This document shows, piece by piece, positions 9,277-17,729 of a stretch of 64,000 nucleotides of DNA. The notes beneath the pieces are model-generated. The model had not been told where the DNA came from. It made no database searches and saw nothing but the letters and a program-made list of their open reading frames with translations. The stretch lies in NCBI RefSeq assembly GCF_000718515.1, contig NZ_JNZS01000015.1, forward strand, positions 62,001 to 126,000. Reading direction: 5' to 3'. This DNA is from Micromonospora parva (GTDB lineage Bacteria > Actinomycetota > Actinomycetes > Mycobacteriales > Micromonosporaceae). The stretch's first letter is position 1; every line of letters begins with the position of its first letter. The position numbers and the translations under genes were made by a program.

Positions 9277-9816
9277 TCACAGGCCGGTTCGCCCGTCGAT
9301 GCACTCGCGCAGGAGGTCGGCGTGGCCGGCGTGCCGCGCATACTCCTCGATCACGTGGACAAGCACGTCGCGCGTGGCGTGGTTGCCACCGTCGACCGGC
9401 ACCTCGCGGCCCAGGTCGGCCTCCTCGAGGGCGTAGAGCCATTCGTCGGTCTTGGCGATCTCGGCCTTCCAGGTTGCAAAGGCCTCCTTCACCACCGCTG
9501 GGTCGGGGACCGCGCCCCCAAAGTCCCAATCCGGGTCGTCCTCGTGCTTGTAAAGGCACAGTGCGTCGGTCCGCCCTTGCAGCACACGCTGGAACCAGTG
9601 GTTCTCCATCTGAGCCAGGTGGCGGACCAGGCCGAGCAAGCTCAGGGTGCTGGGAGGTACCGAGCGTCGGCCGAGCTGCTCGGCGTCCAGTCCGTCGCAC
9701 TTCATCTCTATGGTCAGAAGGTAGTTGTCGAGGTACTCCCGGTAGGTCGCCTTCTCGCCGGCGGGCTGACCGAAGGTCCTGGGGTCGTCCTCGGGGGCGG
9801 TCCACAGTTTGCTCAC
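9277..9816 (-). CDS. DinB superfamily protein (DUF664)
   Basis: The product is 179 residues from GTG 9816; an ATG at 9870 in the same frame would add 18 residues. The sequence follows the DUF664/DinB_2 pattern of actinobacterial proteins: GEKATYREYLDNY, then EMKCDGLDAEQLGRRSVPPS, LSLLGLVRHLAQMENHWFQR, and a final HVIEEYARHAGHADLLRE. The three metal-binding His of the four-helix bundle are probably H in RHLAQMEN, and the two in EEYARHAGH. Many members are thought to be mycothiol-dependent thiol transferases. The actual substrate cannot be told. Confidence 0.85.
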   Translation of the reverse strand: MSKLWTAPEDDPRTFGQPAGEKATYREYLDNYLLTIEMKCDGLDAEQLGRRSVPPSTLSLLGLVRHLAQMENHWFQRVLQGRTDALCLYKHEDDPDWDFGGAVPDPAVVKEAFATWKAEIAKTDEWLYALEEADLGREVPVDGGNHATRDVLVHVIEEYARHAGHADLLRECIDGRTGL

Positions 9817-10047
9817 GGCGCCACCCAATCGCGGGCGGACTGCACCGGTCAACTGGTTGCGGTGCCCCAACTACGACGGCCGCCAGGAGAAATTCGATCC
9901 CCGCTCGCTCATCGACACAACCGCGCGGTCGGCGGCAGAGGAGCGTACGCATGAAGGTGCCGGCTGTGCCGGTCTGTGATGGCGGCTTCGATACGAGGGG
10001 CGCCTGGCGACCGACCGGGGTCAGATCCAGTCGGGTAGCGTCTCACC

Positions 10048-10719
10048 GTGTATCAGGCGATCTTGCTGGACCTGTACGGCACGCTCGTACACGATGATGA
10101 GAGCGCGGTCAATGACGTCTGCGTGCAGGTAGCGGATTTGATCGCAGTCGATCCGCCTGCTATCGCGGCAGAGTGGTCCCGACGGCTGGAGGCCAGCGCC
10201 GAAATGGCGTATGGGGCCGGTTTTCGTACGCTCGCCGACCTGACGCTCGGCAGCCTCACCGAGGCTGTGGCGAACTTCGGGGCATCCGTGGAACTTGAGC
10301 CGATCTGCCGCAAGCAGCTGCACTCCTGGCGTCATCCACCGTTGTACGACGACAGCCGGCCGTTCCTCGATGCTGTGAAGGTGCCGGTGTGCCTGGTCTC
10401 CGACGTCGACCAGGACGACCTGACGGCGGTGCTGCGGTGGCACGGCATCGCCGTCGCCGCAACGGTGACCAGCGAAGAAGCCCGCGCATACAAGCCCCGC
10501 CCCGAACCGTTCCAGCTCGCGCTGGCCCGCCTCGGCCTAGGCCCCGGCGACGTGATCCACATCGGTAACTCCGCATCGTCCGATGTCGCCGGAGCCGCCG
10601 CTATGGGTATCGACACGGCATTCCTCGACCGTGCTGGAGACGGCCTGCCGCCAGGGATTACGGCAACCTACACCGCGGCGACGCTGACGGCGCTGCTGCC
10701 CCAGGTGTTGCCATGGTGA
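10048..10719 (+). CDS. HAD superfamily hydrolase
   Basis: The product is 223 residues from GTG 10048. Motif I is LLDLYGTLVHDD, the DxYGT variant also seen in haloacid dehalogenases, with the first Asp as nucleophile. Motif II is the Ser/Thr of CLVSDVD, motif III the Lys of EEARAYKPRPEPF, and motif IV the acidic GDVIHIGNSASSDVAGA. The insert between motifs I and II is a helical cap. It probably dephosphorylates a small metabolite. Its stop overlaps the DUF523 start by seven bases, so the two are co-translated. Confidence 0.85.
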   Translation: MYQAILLDLYGTLVHDDESAVNDVCVQVADLIAVDPPAIAAEWSRRLEASAEMAYGAGFRTLADLTLGSLTEAVANFGASVELEPICRKQLHSWRHPPLYDDSRPFLDAVKVPVCLVSDVDQDDLTAVLRWHGIAVAATVTSEEARAYKPRPEPFQLALARLGLGPGDVIHIGNSASSDVAGAAAMGIDTAFLDRAGDGLPPGITATYTAATLTALLPQVLPW

Positions 10720-11219
10720 AAATCCTGGTCAGCGGCTGCCTGGGCGGCGCACCGATCCGGTTCAACGAGACCGGCGTGCCGGTCGCCTCTCCGATCTGGC
10801 AGCGGTGGGCTTCTGAAGGGCGCCTCGTGTCGCTGTGTCCAGAACTGGCCGTCGGATTCCCGGTGCCGCGCCCGCCAGCCGAGATCGTCGGCGGCAGCGC
10901 GGCCGACGTCCTCGACGGCCACGCCCACGTACACGAAGCATCGGGCCGTGACGTCACCGAACTGTTCCAGGCGGCGGCGCAGCGGGCGGTCGACAAGGCA
11001 CTGCAGGCCGGCGTCGGGCTCGCCATCCTGGTCGAGGGCAGCCCTACCTGCGGTAGCACCTACGTTCACGACGGAACCTTCACCGGCGTCACCGTCGCTG
11101 GGCGTGGCGTCGCGGCCGAGGCGTTGCGCCGCCGGGGCATCCCTGTGTTTCCTCACCACGACCTGGACAGGGCAGCGGCTGCTCTGGCGGAGCAGGAACG
11201 GCAGCACGGCAACGGCTGA
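10713..11219 (+). CDS. DUF523 family protein
   Basis: The product is 168 residues. It shows the DUF523 signature: N-terminal LVSGCLGGAPIRFNE, the central SLCPELAVGFPVPRPPAEI, and a Cys in EGSPTCGST. The three conserved Cys (in GCL, CPE and TCG) could bind metal. Members are widespread, and the function is not established to my knowledge. It forms a two-gene operon with the HAD hydrolase, with a seven-base overlap. Confidence 0.88.
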   Translation: MVKILVSGCLGGAPIRFNETGVPVASPIWQRWASEGRLVSLCPELAVGFPVPRPPAEIVGGSAADVLDGHAHVHEASGRDVTELFQAAAQRAVDKALQAGVGLAILVEGSPTCGSTYVHDGTFTGVTVAGRGVAAEALRRRGIPVFPHHDLDRAAAALAEQERQHGNG

Positions 11220-11670
11220 CGCCCGCTCGTCGCAGCGTGCGGTATCACCTAACGCACTCACATCGGCAGACCCGGATGCTGGCGCTAACCCGTTTCGGCT
11301 ACGTTCCGTGATGTGCTTCGGCAGTGGGCGGCCCCGCCGAAGAAGAACTCGCTCAGAACGAATACGCGCTCCTGCCAGTAAGGTTTTTATCCCGGTCACG
11401 CCCCAGTGGTGGTTCGGCCTACAGTGTCCGGTCCACTTGAAGCTGGCACCGTCCACGGTTGTTGGCACCAGTGGTGGCACCGTCCGGATTGTGTTGGCAC
11501 TGGTCTCCGGTCTCCGACATCTGGCGTCTGTCTCGTTGTAGCTGGTGACGGCCAGGGCGGTGTCAAACCTCGAAGATGGGTGCTCAGTTCACCGAAGTTG
11601 GCTTGGAGACTGGTAGCGTGCGCGGCTTCCGAGACCTACGCGTCCGCACCACATGAGGAGGAGCCGAACG
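11220..11670. other. Non-coding stretch with insertion-sequence-like end repeats
   Basis: No supported gene. Between about 11440 and 11500 the motif TGGCACC is repeated four times (for example GTTGGCACC at 11461-11469), two of them followed by GTCC. Such clustered short repeats resemble the multi-repeat ends of IS21-like or Mu-like transposable elements. A matching inverted copy lies beyond the methyltransferase at 12459-12513. An AGGAGG at 11656-11661 is the ribosome binding site of the next gene. Confidence 0.4.
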
Positions 11671-12369
11671 ATGACGGATACCGGAACGCGGTTGGAAGGC
11701 GGCGGCACTTCTGGGTCACGGAGCAGGCGAGCGGACGGCTGGTTGGCAGACATCCGGATCTCCTACGACACGGTCGCCGACAGCTACTCCGACTACACAC
11801 GGGTGGCCTTGGCCGGGGAGCCCTATCTGCTCGCGGCGTTGGCGTTGTTCGCCGACCTGGTCCATGCCGCCGGCGGTGGCCCGGTGGCGGACGTGGGCTG
11901 CGGACCAGGCCATGTCACTGCCCACCTGCATAAGCTGGGCGTCGATGCCTTCGGCGTCGATTTGGCACCCGCGATGATCGACATCGCTCGGCGGGAGCAC
12001 CCCGACCTGCGGTTCGAGGTGGGTTCGATGACGGACCTACAACTCGCTGACGCCTCGATCACTGCTCTGCTCGCCTTCTGGTCGTTGATCCACATCCCCG
12101 ACGACGAGATCCCGGCGGTTCTTGGCCACTTTCGGCGGGTGCTGCGTCCCGATGGACCTCTGTTGCTCGGCTTTCACGTCGGAGATGGGTCACAGCTGAA
12201 GACGGAAGGCTACGGCGGTCATCCGATGAAGGTCTACGTGCACCGCCGTCAGCCGGACCGGATGGCGACCTGGCTGCGCGATGCCGGATTCACGGTCAAG
12301 GCCCAGATGCTGCTCGGCCTCGACGAGAGCCTTCCAGGAGCGGTCCTCTTTGCACACCGCCGGCCCTAG
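11671..12369 (+). CDS. Class I SAM-dependent methyltransferase
   Basis: The product is 232 residues. I use ATG 11671, because AGGAGG at 11656-11661 lies nine bases upstream; an in-frame ATG at 11653 would precede that site. The Rossmann motif I is VADVGCGPGHVTAHLHKLG (SAM binding), motif II is FGVDLAPAMIDIARRE, and the post-motif region LLAFWSLIHIPDDEIPAVLGHF is typical of ubiE/small-molecule methyltransferases. The substrate is unknown. The gene stands alone and is bracketed by the inverted TGGCACC repeats described on either side. Confidence 0.88.
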   Translation: MTDTGTRLEGGGTSGSRSRRADGWLADIRISYDTVADSYSDYTRVALAGEPYLLAALALFADLVHAAGGGPVADVGCGPGHVTAHLHKLGVDAFGVDLAPAMIDIARREHPDLRFEVGSMTDLQLADASITALLAFWSLIHIPDDEIPAVLGHFRRVLRPDGPLLLGFHVGDGSQLKTEGYGGHPMKVYVHRRQPDRMATWLRDAGFTVKAQMLLGLDESLPGAVLFAHRRP

Positions 12370-12458
12370 CATCCCGGCCAAGTCCACTGACCCAGGCATC
12401 GGTGGTGATCAAGCTCGACGAGGACGACGTCGCCACGCTCGGCCACCCCGCTCAAGAA

Positions 12459-12513
12459 GGTGCCAACTAAACCTGGACGGAAACGCTTCCGCCGTCCGCA
12501 CCTAGTTGGCACC
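12459..12513. repeat. Perfect 11-bp inverted repeat with nested stem
   Basis: GGTGCCAACTA at 12459-12469 is the exact inverse of TAGTTGGCACC at 12503-12513. Inside is a second stem GGACGG/CCGTCC and a small GGAA/TTCC hairpin. It could be a transposon-end remnant, since GTTGGCACC also occurs at 11461-11469, or a transcription terminator for the methyltransferase 90 bases upstream; no U-run follows, which argues against a classical terminator. Confidence 0.6.
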
Positions 12514-12920
12514 GCTACTGCTCAAGCGCGACGATTAGTGCCATCTTCACGTGGACCGGACATACAGGACCCGAGCGACCAGGGTTTCCGACGTCGGCAG
12601 GGCGGCATCCGGGCGTCGGAGGTGTGATCCCGTTCGCCGATGAGGGCGATGTTTGAAGGTGGCAATGCCCGAAGCGGCATCGATAGCCGTGCACCACGCC
12701 CACGGCTTACTCTTCATCAGCGGGTGTTCGACTTCGGCCCACCCCGTGCGGCGATGCCTGTTCGCCGGGCGCTCCGCTTAAGCCTCATCATTTATCCTGT
12801 AGCGGAGTCCGCTTGCCCTCTACCTACCTACGACGCGAACGCGAACAAAGTGAGACGGCCTTGCGAGACCTAGTGAATGAAAACTGCGAAGTCGATCTAT
12901 AACGCCGCAGGTCAAGAAGC
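12514..12920 (+). promoter_or_regulatory. Probable CRISPR leader region
   Basis: No gene is supported here. The last 140 bases before the first repeat (about 12780-12920) are clearly more AT-rich than the surroundings, with runs such as CATCATTTATCC and GTGAATGAAAACTGCG. Leader placement follows from array polarity: the repeat reads in the E. coli I-E orientation on the plus strand, and the only badly degraded repeat is at the other end (15116). The leader would hold the array promoter and the integration signal for new spacers. Confidence 0.5.
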
Positions 12921-15143
12921 CTGCTCCCCGCGCACGCGGGGGTGATCCGCAGCCGTGCTGTCCCTCGCCCGGCCTCAGCGGCTGCTCCCCGCGCACGCGG
13001 GGGTGATCCTACGCCCACGACCAGGACACCATCTCCAAGTTCCTGCTCCCCGCGCACGCGGGGGTGATCCGGTGGCGCGCAGGACGTGCGGCCCGAACCG
13101 GCGCTGCTCCCCGCGCACGCGGGGGTGATCCCTGGGAGTCGGCGACCACACCCGGCCGGTCGATCTGCTCCCCGCGCACGCGGGGGTGATCCCGGGCAGC
13201 CCGTGGTCTTCGACCTGAAGACCGGCTGCTCCCCGCGCACGCGGGGGTGATCCCGTCCGGGCGGCGGCGAGTTCCTCGTCGGTGGGCTGCTCCCCGCGCA
13301 CGCGGGGGTGATCCCTCGGCGTAAAGCGTCTTGTCCACCACCATGCCCTGCTCCCCGCGCACGCGGGGGTGATCCGGTCACCGAGGGCCACCCGGACAAC
13401 GGGCCGGCCTGCTCCCCGCGCACGCGGGGGTGATCCCTTCTTACCAGGAGAGCAAGTAATCCCCCCCAACTGCTCCCCGCGCACGCGGGGGTGATCCCGA
13501 CTGGCGTTCGCGGGCCTGGACTTCGGTGGCCTGCTCCCCGCGCACGCGGGGGTGATCCTCCCGGGGGAGCAGCTGCGCCGGCACACCGGTGCTGCTCCCC
13601 GCGCACGCGGGGGTGATCCTACGTGGTAGCCCGACCGGCATAGCTCATCGTCCTGCTCCCCGCGCACGCGGGGGTGATCCGGTGATCCGCCCGGCCAGGT
13701 GAGCGGCCATTTCTGCTCCCCGCGCACGCGGGGGTGATCCGTACCCGGCGACCGTGGCCCAACCCGACCCGTTCTGCTCCCCGCGCACGCGGGGGTGATC
13801 CCGATTCGGTTAACCTGCGTGGCGGTACCCGGATCTGCTCCCCGCGCACGCGGGGGTGATCCTCGTACGACGGTGGCGACCCGACCAATTCCGTTCTGCT
13901 CCCCGCGCACGCGGGGGTGATCCCCCGCATCGACCTCGACGGCCACCGGCAACGCCCTGCTCCCCGCGCACGCGGGGGTGATCCGGCCGTGAGCCGCCTG
14001 CGAGCGAGCCTCTGACGCTGCTCCCCGCGCACGCGGGGGTGATCCGGCCCGGACCGGGTGGCCGACAACGGCCCGGTCCTGCTCCCCGCGCACGCGGGGG
14101 TGATCCCTGGTACAACGGCTTGGCTACGCGGCCGGACGGCTGCTCCCCGCGCACGCGGGGGTGATCCCCAGGGCACCGGAGTCCAATCGAGAGGGGTCGA
14201 CTGCTCCCCGCGCACGCGGGGGTGATCCCGCGCCGGCGAGGTCGCGCAACGCCGGCGTGTACTGCTCCCCGCGCACGCGGAGGTGATCCCGGCCGGGCGC
14301 GCGTCGTCGCGGTGACGATCGACTGCTCCCCGCGCACGCGGGGGTGATCCGAACGTCCGCTACGGCGCGGCGATCGACATGTCCTGCTCCCCACGCACGC
14401 GGGGGTGATCCGAACGTCCGCTACGGCGCGGCGATCGACATGTCCTGCTCCCCGCGCACGCGGGGGTGATCCGGTCCGCCGGTGAGGCGGCGGGCTGCAC
14501 CCCCACTGCTCCCCGCGCACGCGGGGGTGATCCGGATGATGTCGGCGCCCTGCTGGGCTGCGGTCACTGCTCCCCGCGCACGCGGGGGTGATCCGGCGAT
14601 CGACTGGTTCCGGGTCCCGGCGGAGGCCTGCTCCCCGCGCACGCGGGGGTGATCCGTCGGTGACACCGCCGTCGACCCGCCGCCCACCCTGCTCCCCGCG
14701 CACGCGGGGGTGATCCGTTCGCCCGGGGCGCGCTCCAGTACGGCGACGCCTGCTCCCCGCGCACGCGGGGGTGATCCCGGGTCACCCGACAGCGGGCCCG
14801 CCGCCGGTCCCTGCTCCCCGCGCACGTGGGGGTGATCCCGGGACCATGCTGGCCCTGTTCGTCCGGACGCTCTGCTCCCCGCGCACGCGGGGGTGATCCC
14901 CATGTCACGCCGGCGGCTGACCCCGCCAGTCCCTGCTCCCCGCGCACGCGGGGGTGATCCGATGGGGGCGGGCCCGGTGGTCATCCACTCCCCCTGCTCC
15001 CCGCGCACGCGGGGGTGATCCGATGGGGGCGGGCCCGGTGGTCATCCACTCCCCCTGCTCCCCGCGCACGCGGGGGTGATCCCGTGCCGGACGTCGCCGA
15101 GCGGTGGGAGTTGTTTTGCTCCCCGCGTACGCGGGGGTGACGT
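12921..15143 (+). CRISPR. Type I-E CRISPR array, 37 repeats and 36 spacers
   Basis: The 28-base repeat starts CTGCTCCCCGCGCACG and ends CGGGGGTGATCC; its core CCCCGCG/CGCGGGG forms the stem typical of type I-E repeats. Repeats start every 61 bases from 12921 (33-base spacers), with one 60-base step between 13653 and 13713. Three internal repeats carry single changes (14262, 14384, 14811). The last repeat at 15116 has TTTTGCT at its start, CGCGTACGC in its stem and loses the final four bases, marking the leader-distal end. Two spacers are tandemly duplicated (14351-14383 = 14412-14444, and 14961-14993 = 15022-15054). No cas gene is present in the 64 kb, so interference and adaptation proteins must be encoded elsewhere or be absent. 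Confidence 0.98.
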
Positions 15144-15219
15144 CGACCGTCGGGGGATCGGTAGGTAACCGGGGGACGGCCCAGCCGTAAGAACGCTCTA
15201 TCGGGACCTGCCCATCCGA

Positions 15220-15465
15220 CTACTCAACGCCAAGCAGCTTGAGGATCGCATGAACGGGCACCACGTACCGCCGGCCCACACGCAGAAGGCGCACCGGGAA
15301 CTCGTTGGTTTTGGCCAAGTCATAAGCCTTCGTGCGTCCGATACCCAAGATCGCTCCAGCTGTCTCGATATCGGTGGTGACGCCGAGGTCACGTACCGCA
15401 TCGATTGTCCACACCTGGTCTTGCACTCGACTCGGCTTGCGTCCGTCGCTTGTGGTGGTTGCCAT
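15220..15465 (-). CDS. Excisionase-like helix-turn-helix protein
   Basis: I use ATG 15465 (81 residues); the frame is open to 15516. The core TDIETAGAILGIGRTKAYDL followed by FPVRLLRVGRRYVVPVHAIL is the winged MerR/Xis-type fold (HTH_17) found in excisionases and in small regulators beside actinobacterial integrases. It precedes the integrase-proximal end of the element, on the same strand and 230 bases downstream of the integrase. It probably directs excision or regulates the integrase. Confidence 0.75.
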   Translation of the reverse strand: MATTTSDGRKPSRVQDQVWTIDAVRDLGVTTDIETAGAILGIGRTKAYDLAKTNEFPVRLLRVGRRYVVPVHAILKLLGVE

Positions 15466-15694
15466 CGTCCGGCCCCCTAAGGTCGTGAACACGCCGAAGT
15501 CGGCGTCAAGCCTCACGATGCGGGCGATCGGTTATCTGGGGCGCTCCCAACGCAGCCAGCCCTACAGGCAACGACGCAACCACGTGGGTTCAAGCGCTGG
15601 TGGCGACCCGGACACCGGCCAACTCGAAGTCGGAAGACAGCAGGCTGTACAGCTAGAGGCGAATGCCGTGTGTGAGCAGGCGTTTCCAGCACGG

Positions 15695-16840
15695 CTACGC
15701 CCTGGGTGACCAACTTGCGGCGTCGCCGAGCACCGCTTCCATCAACTCAGCGGCCTTCCGTTCGCTCTCCGGCAACACGTGGGTGTAGACCTCTCGCGTC
15801 GTGCGGCTGTCGGCGTGACCGAGCCGCCGCTGCATCACGTGTTCGGGAACGCCAGCGTCAGCGCCGGTGGTAGCGGAGGTGTGTCGCGCATCGTGAAGGG
15901 AGATGACGGGAACGCCGGCATCGGCACAGGCCTTCGCCCACTGGTCGGTGAAGTACTTCGGGTAGTACGGCTCACCGTCCTCCCGGCAGAACAGGTAGCC
16001 GCCATCGTGGTACAGGACTCCGGCATCGACCTTCTCCGCATCCTGGCGTGTTCGGTGAGCGTCCAGCTCCGCTACCAGGGCTGGCCCGAGCGCTACCGCC
16101 CGCTTGCTCTTTCCCTTGGGAGACTTCTCGACCACGCCGTTGCTGGTCGTGGTGCGCTGCCAGTGCAGCAACAAGACGCCGCGATCGAGATCAACGCGCG
16201 GCCACTTGAGACCGGCCAACTCTCCACGTCGAGTGCCGACGACGATCGCCAGGACCCAGGCGGCACGTAGCCGGTGGTCGGCGTGGTGCTTGAGGAACTT
16301 CGCTGACTGCGCGGGCGTCCAGACGCCCTTGCGCCCCATCGTTTCCCGCTCGACCTGCCGAGGTTGCCGCACACCGTCGACGTTGACCCCGAGGTCGCTC
16401 AACGCCTTCATCAGGACCCGGTGCACGATCCGGACGGTGGTCGACGACAGCGGGCCGCCGTTCTTGCCACCGCTCTTCAGCAGCTTCTTGTACAGCTCGT
16501 GGATCACTCGCTTGTCGAGGGCGTAGAGCTGCCGCGCGCCGATGTGCGGCACCACGTAGCAGCGCATGATGTCCCGGTAGTTGCTGAGCGTCGTCTCTTG
16601 GACATCCAGCTCGCGCTCGTTGAGCCAGCTCTCCAACTCGGCAGCGACGGTGCCGTCGGCCCCGAGGTCCGCTCCACCGTAGGCGGCGCGGGCGTCCTGC
16701 TCCGCCTTCAGTGCGGCGGCCTGGCTGGGGAACCCCTGCCGCTTGTGCTGGCGGCGCCGCCCGTTGGCGTCGGGTGGGAGGTCGATGATGAAGAACCAGC
16801 GGGTCTGGCCGTTGGCGAGGCGGTAGTTGTAGACAGCCAT
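15695..16840 (-). CDS. Site-specific tyrosine integrase
   Basis: The product is 381 residues, with GGAGG eight bases before ATG 16840. An N-terminal arm-binding-like domain (YNYRLANGQTRWFFIIDLPP, then a basic region) precedes a core-binding domain and the catalytic domain: Arg in VVGTRRGELAGLKW, HDARHTSAT as HxxR, GHADSRTT, and the Tyr in EVYTHV. It should recombine attP with attB. Its 5' end points at a tRNA 3' fragment 120 bases away (16961-16998), the usual place for an attachment site. It is the only integrase near the att-like repeats at 17.0, 33.4 and 40.9 kb and could act on them, which is inference. Confidence 0.9.
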   Translation of the reverse strand: MAVYNYRLANGQTRWFFIIDLPPDANGRRRQHKRQGFPSQAAALKAEQDARAAYGGADLGADGTVAAELESWLNERELDVQETTLSNYRDIMRCYVVPHIGARQLYALDKRVIHELYKKLLKSGGKNGGPLSSTTVRIVHRVLMKALSDLGVNVDGVRQPRQVERETMGRKGVWTPAQSAKFLKHHADHRLRAAWVLAIVVGTRRGELAGLKWPRVDLDRGVLLLHWQRTTTSNGVVEKSPKGKSKRAVALGPALVAELDAHRTRQDAEKVDAGVLYHDGGYLFCREDGEPYYPKYFTDQWAKACADAGVPVISLHDARHTSATTGADAGVPEHVMQRRLGHADSRTTREVYTHVLPESERKAAELMEAVLGDAASWSPRA

Positions 16841-16898
16841 ACGGCTGCACCTCCGCGGTAACGGGATCGAGGGATGCAGCCCACGTTAAGCGATCTCC

Positions 16899-16918
16899 GT
16901 TACCGCCAGCGTTACCGC
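16899..16918. repeat. GTTACCGC direct repeat upstream of the integrase
   Basis: GTTACCGC occurs at 16899-16906 and 16911-16918, with an inverted CGGTAAC near 16856. They sit between the integrase start and the tRNA fragment, so they may be arm-type binding sites for the integrase or an operator of its promoter. Confidence 0.45.
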
Positions 16919-16960
16919 AAGATCACACATGATCTTCTATATCCGCTGGTGAATACCAGT

Positions 16961-16998
16961 CGGGACGGCCGGATTCGAACCGACGACCCCTTGTTACC
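16961..16998 (-). other. 3' half of a tRNA gene at an attachment junction
   Basis: On the minus strand, the bases read GGTAACAAGGGG then GTCGTCGGTTCGAATCC and GGCCGTCCCG. That is the end of an anticodon loop and stem, a variable region, a complete T-arm (GTCGG/CCGGC around TTCGAAT) and an acceptor strand. A GGT at the anticodon position suggests tRNA-Thr. The 5' half is missing: the bases beyond GGTAAC cannot pair with CAAGG. It is therefore a displaced or element-borne tRNA end, as left by integration into a tRNA gene. Confidence 0.65.
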
Positions 16999-17335
16999 AT
17001 CCGTAACCAAATCGAACTTGTCGTTGATTGTCGAGAATTGACGTTGAGCTGCACTGACGCGATCAAACACTGGTCGCTTCTTGTCACTGATCGTCACCGG
17101 TAGACGAGGTTTTTCGGGGGGTAAACGGGGGGTCGCCGACGTGGCAGCACTGGTTCCACCGCGCCCCGCTCCCCCACCGTCGGGGGCGTGCTGTCGCCAG
17201 GAAACAGCGTGCGCCCGCCCGTCGCGACTCGCGTACCGCGAGCAGGGGTTCGTGGCGGTGGGGCGAGACGGACCTTGCCCCACCGCCGATTACCCTCGGC
17301 ACGACTCTCGAGCTCACGCAAATCTAGCGACACCG
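16986..17335 (+). repeat. Att-like repeat, copy 1 (outer junction form)
   Basis: The 13-base core ACCCCTTGTTACC is at 16986-16998. Arm-like repeats TTGTCGTTGATTGTC (17018) and TTGTCACTGATCGTCA (17081) follow, then TCGGGGGGTAAACGGGGGG (17114-17132) and a less conserved stretch ending in GCTCACGCAAATCTAGC (to about 17335). Spacings from core end to arm (20), arm to arm (63) and arm to G-run (33) equal those of copies 2 and 3 exactly. To the left, where copies 2 and 3 carry another arm repeat, this copy has the tRNA 3' half. Confidence 0.75.
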
Positions 17336-17729
17336 TGGACATCAACTGGAGCGACGGCACGGCTGGCCAGGGCAGAAACCGGTCATGACCGGGAGTTGTA
17401 TCTGCCCCGCGGCTGGTGCGACGACTTCCTCGAGGAGCTCACCGAGGTCGTTCAGCAGGAACCCGTTGACTTCGGCCGAAAGCGTCTGATCTGGATCTTC
17501 TTCGCTGGTATCTCAAGGTTAGGTTCCGAAGTTAAGCCTTGCCCGCAGTCGGCCTCGACAGGACGATCGGCGAGTGTTCGCGGTGGGTTTCTCCATTCGC
17601 GGACATGCAGTTCGACGATGCCGCTAGCAGCCGCTCCGTGCCCCATCCATAGTGGTTGCCCGCTCGGCGGATGTGATACGCGGTTCGGACGGACGACACT
17701 GGCGAGATGCCAGCGAGGGGACATCGACC
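17336..17729. other. Gene-poor stretch with a possible transposase remnant
   Basis: No intact gene. A plus-strand stretch near 17389-17510 reads HDRELYLPRGWCDD and then EPVDFGRKRLIWIFFAG. The first part recalls the DRELYLP motif of IS701-like transposases, but the match is short. The last bases hold AGGGG at 17716-17720, which serves the GTG start at 17730. Confidence 0.3.

Noticed and set aside
12824..15008. Long minus-strand open frames across 12.8-15.0 kb rich in repeated SPPRARGA and DHPRVRGEQ phrases
   Set aside because: They are translations of the CRISPR repeat units, whose 61-base period cycles the phrase through the frames. No start signal or domain is present.
15220..16840. Reading the excisionase and integrase as adaptation genes of the CRISPR array
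   Set aside because: The 381-residue protein has tyrosine-recombinase residues (TRRGEL, HDARH, Tyr) and no Cas1 features; the small protein is an Xis-type helix-turn-helix.
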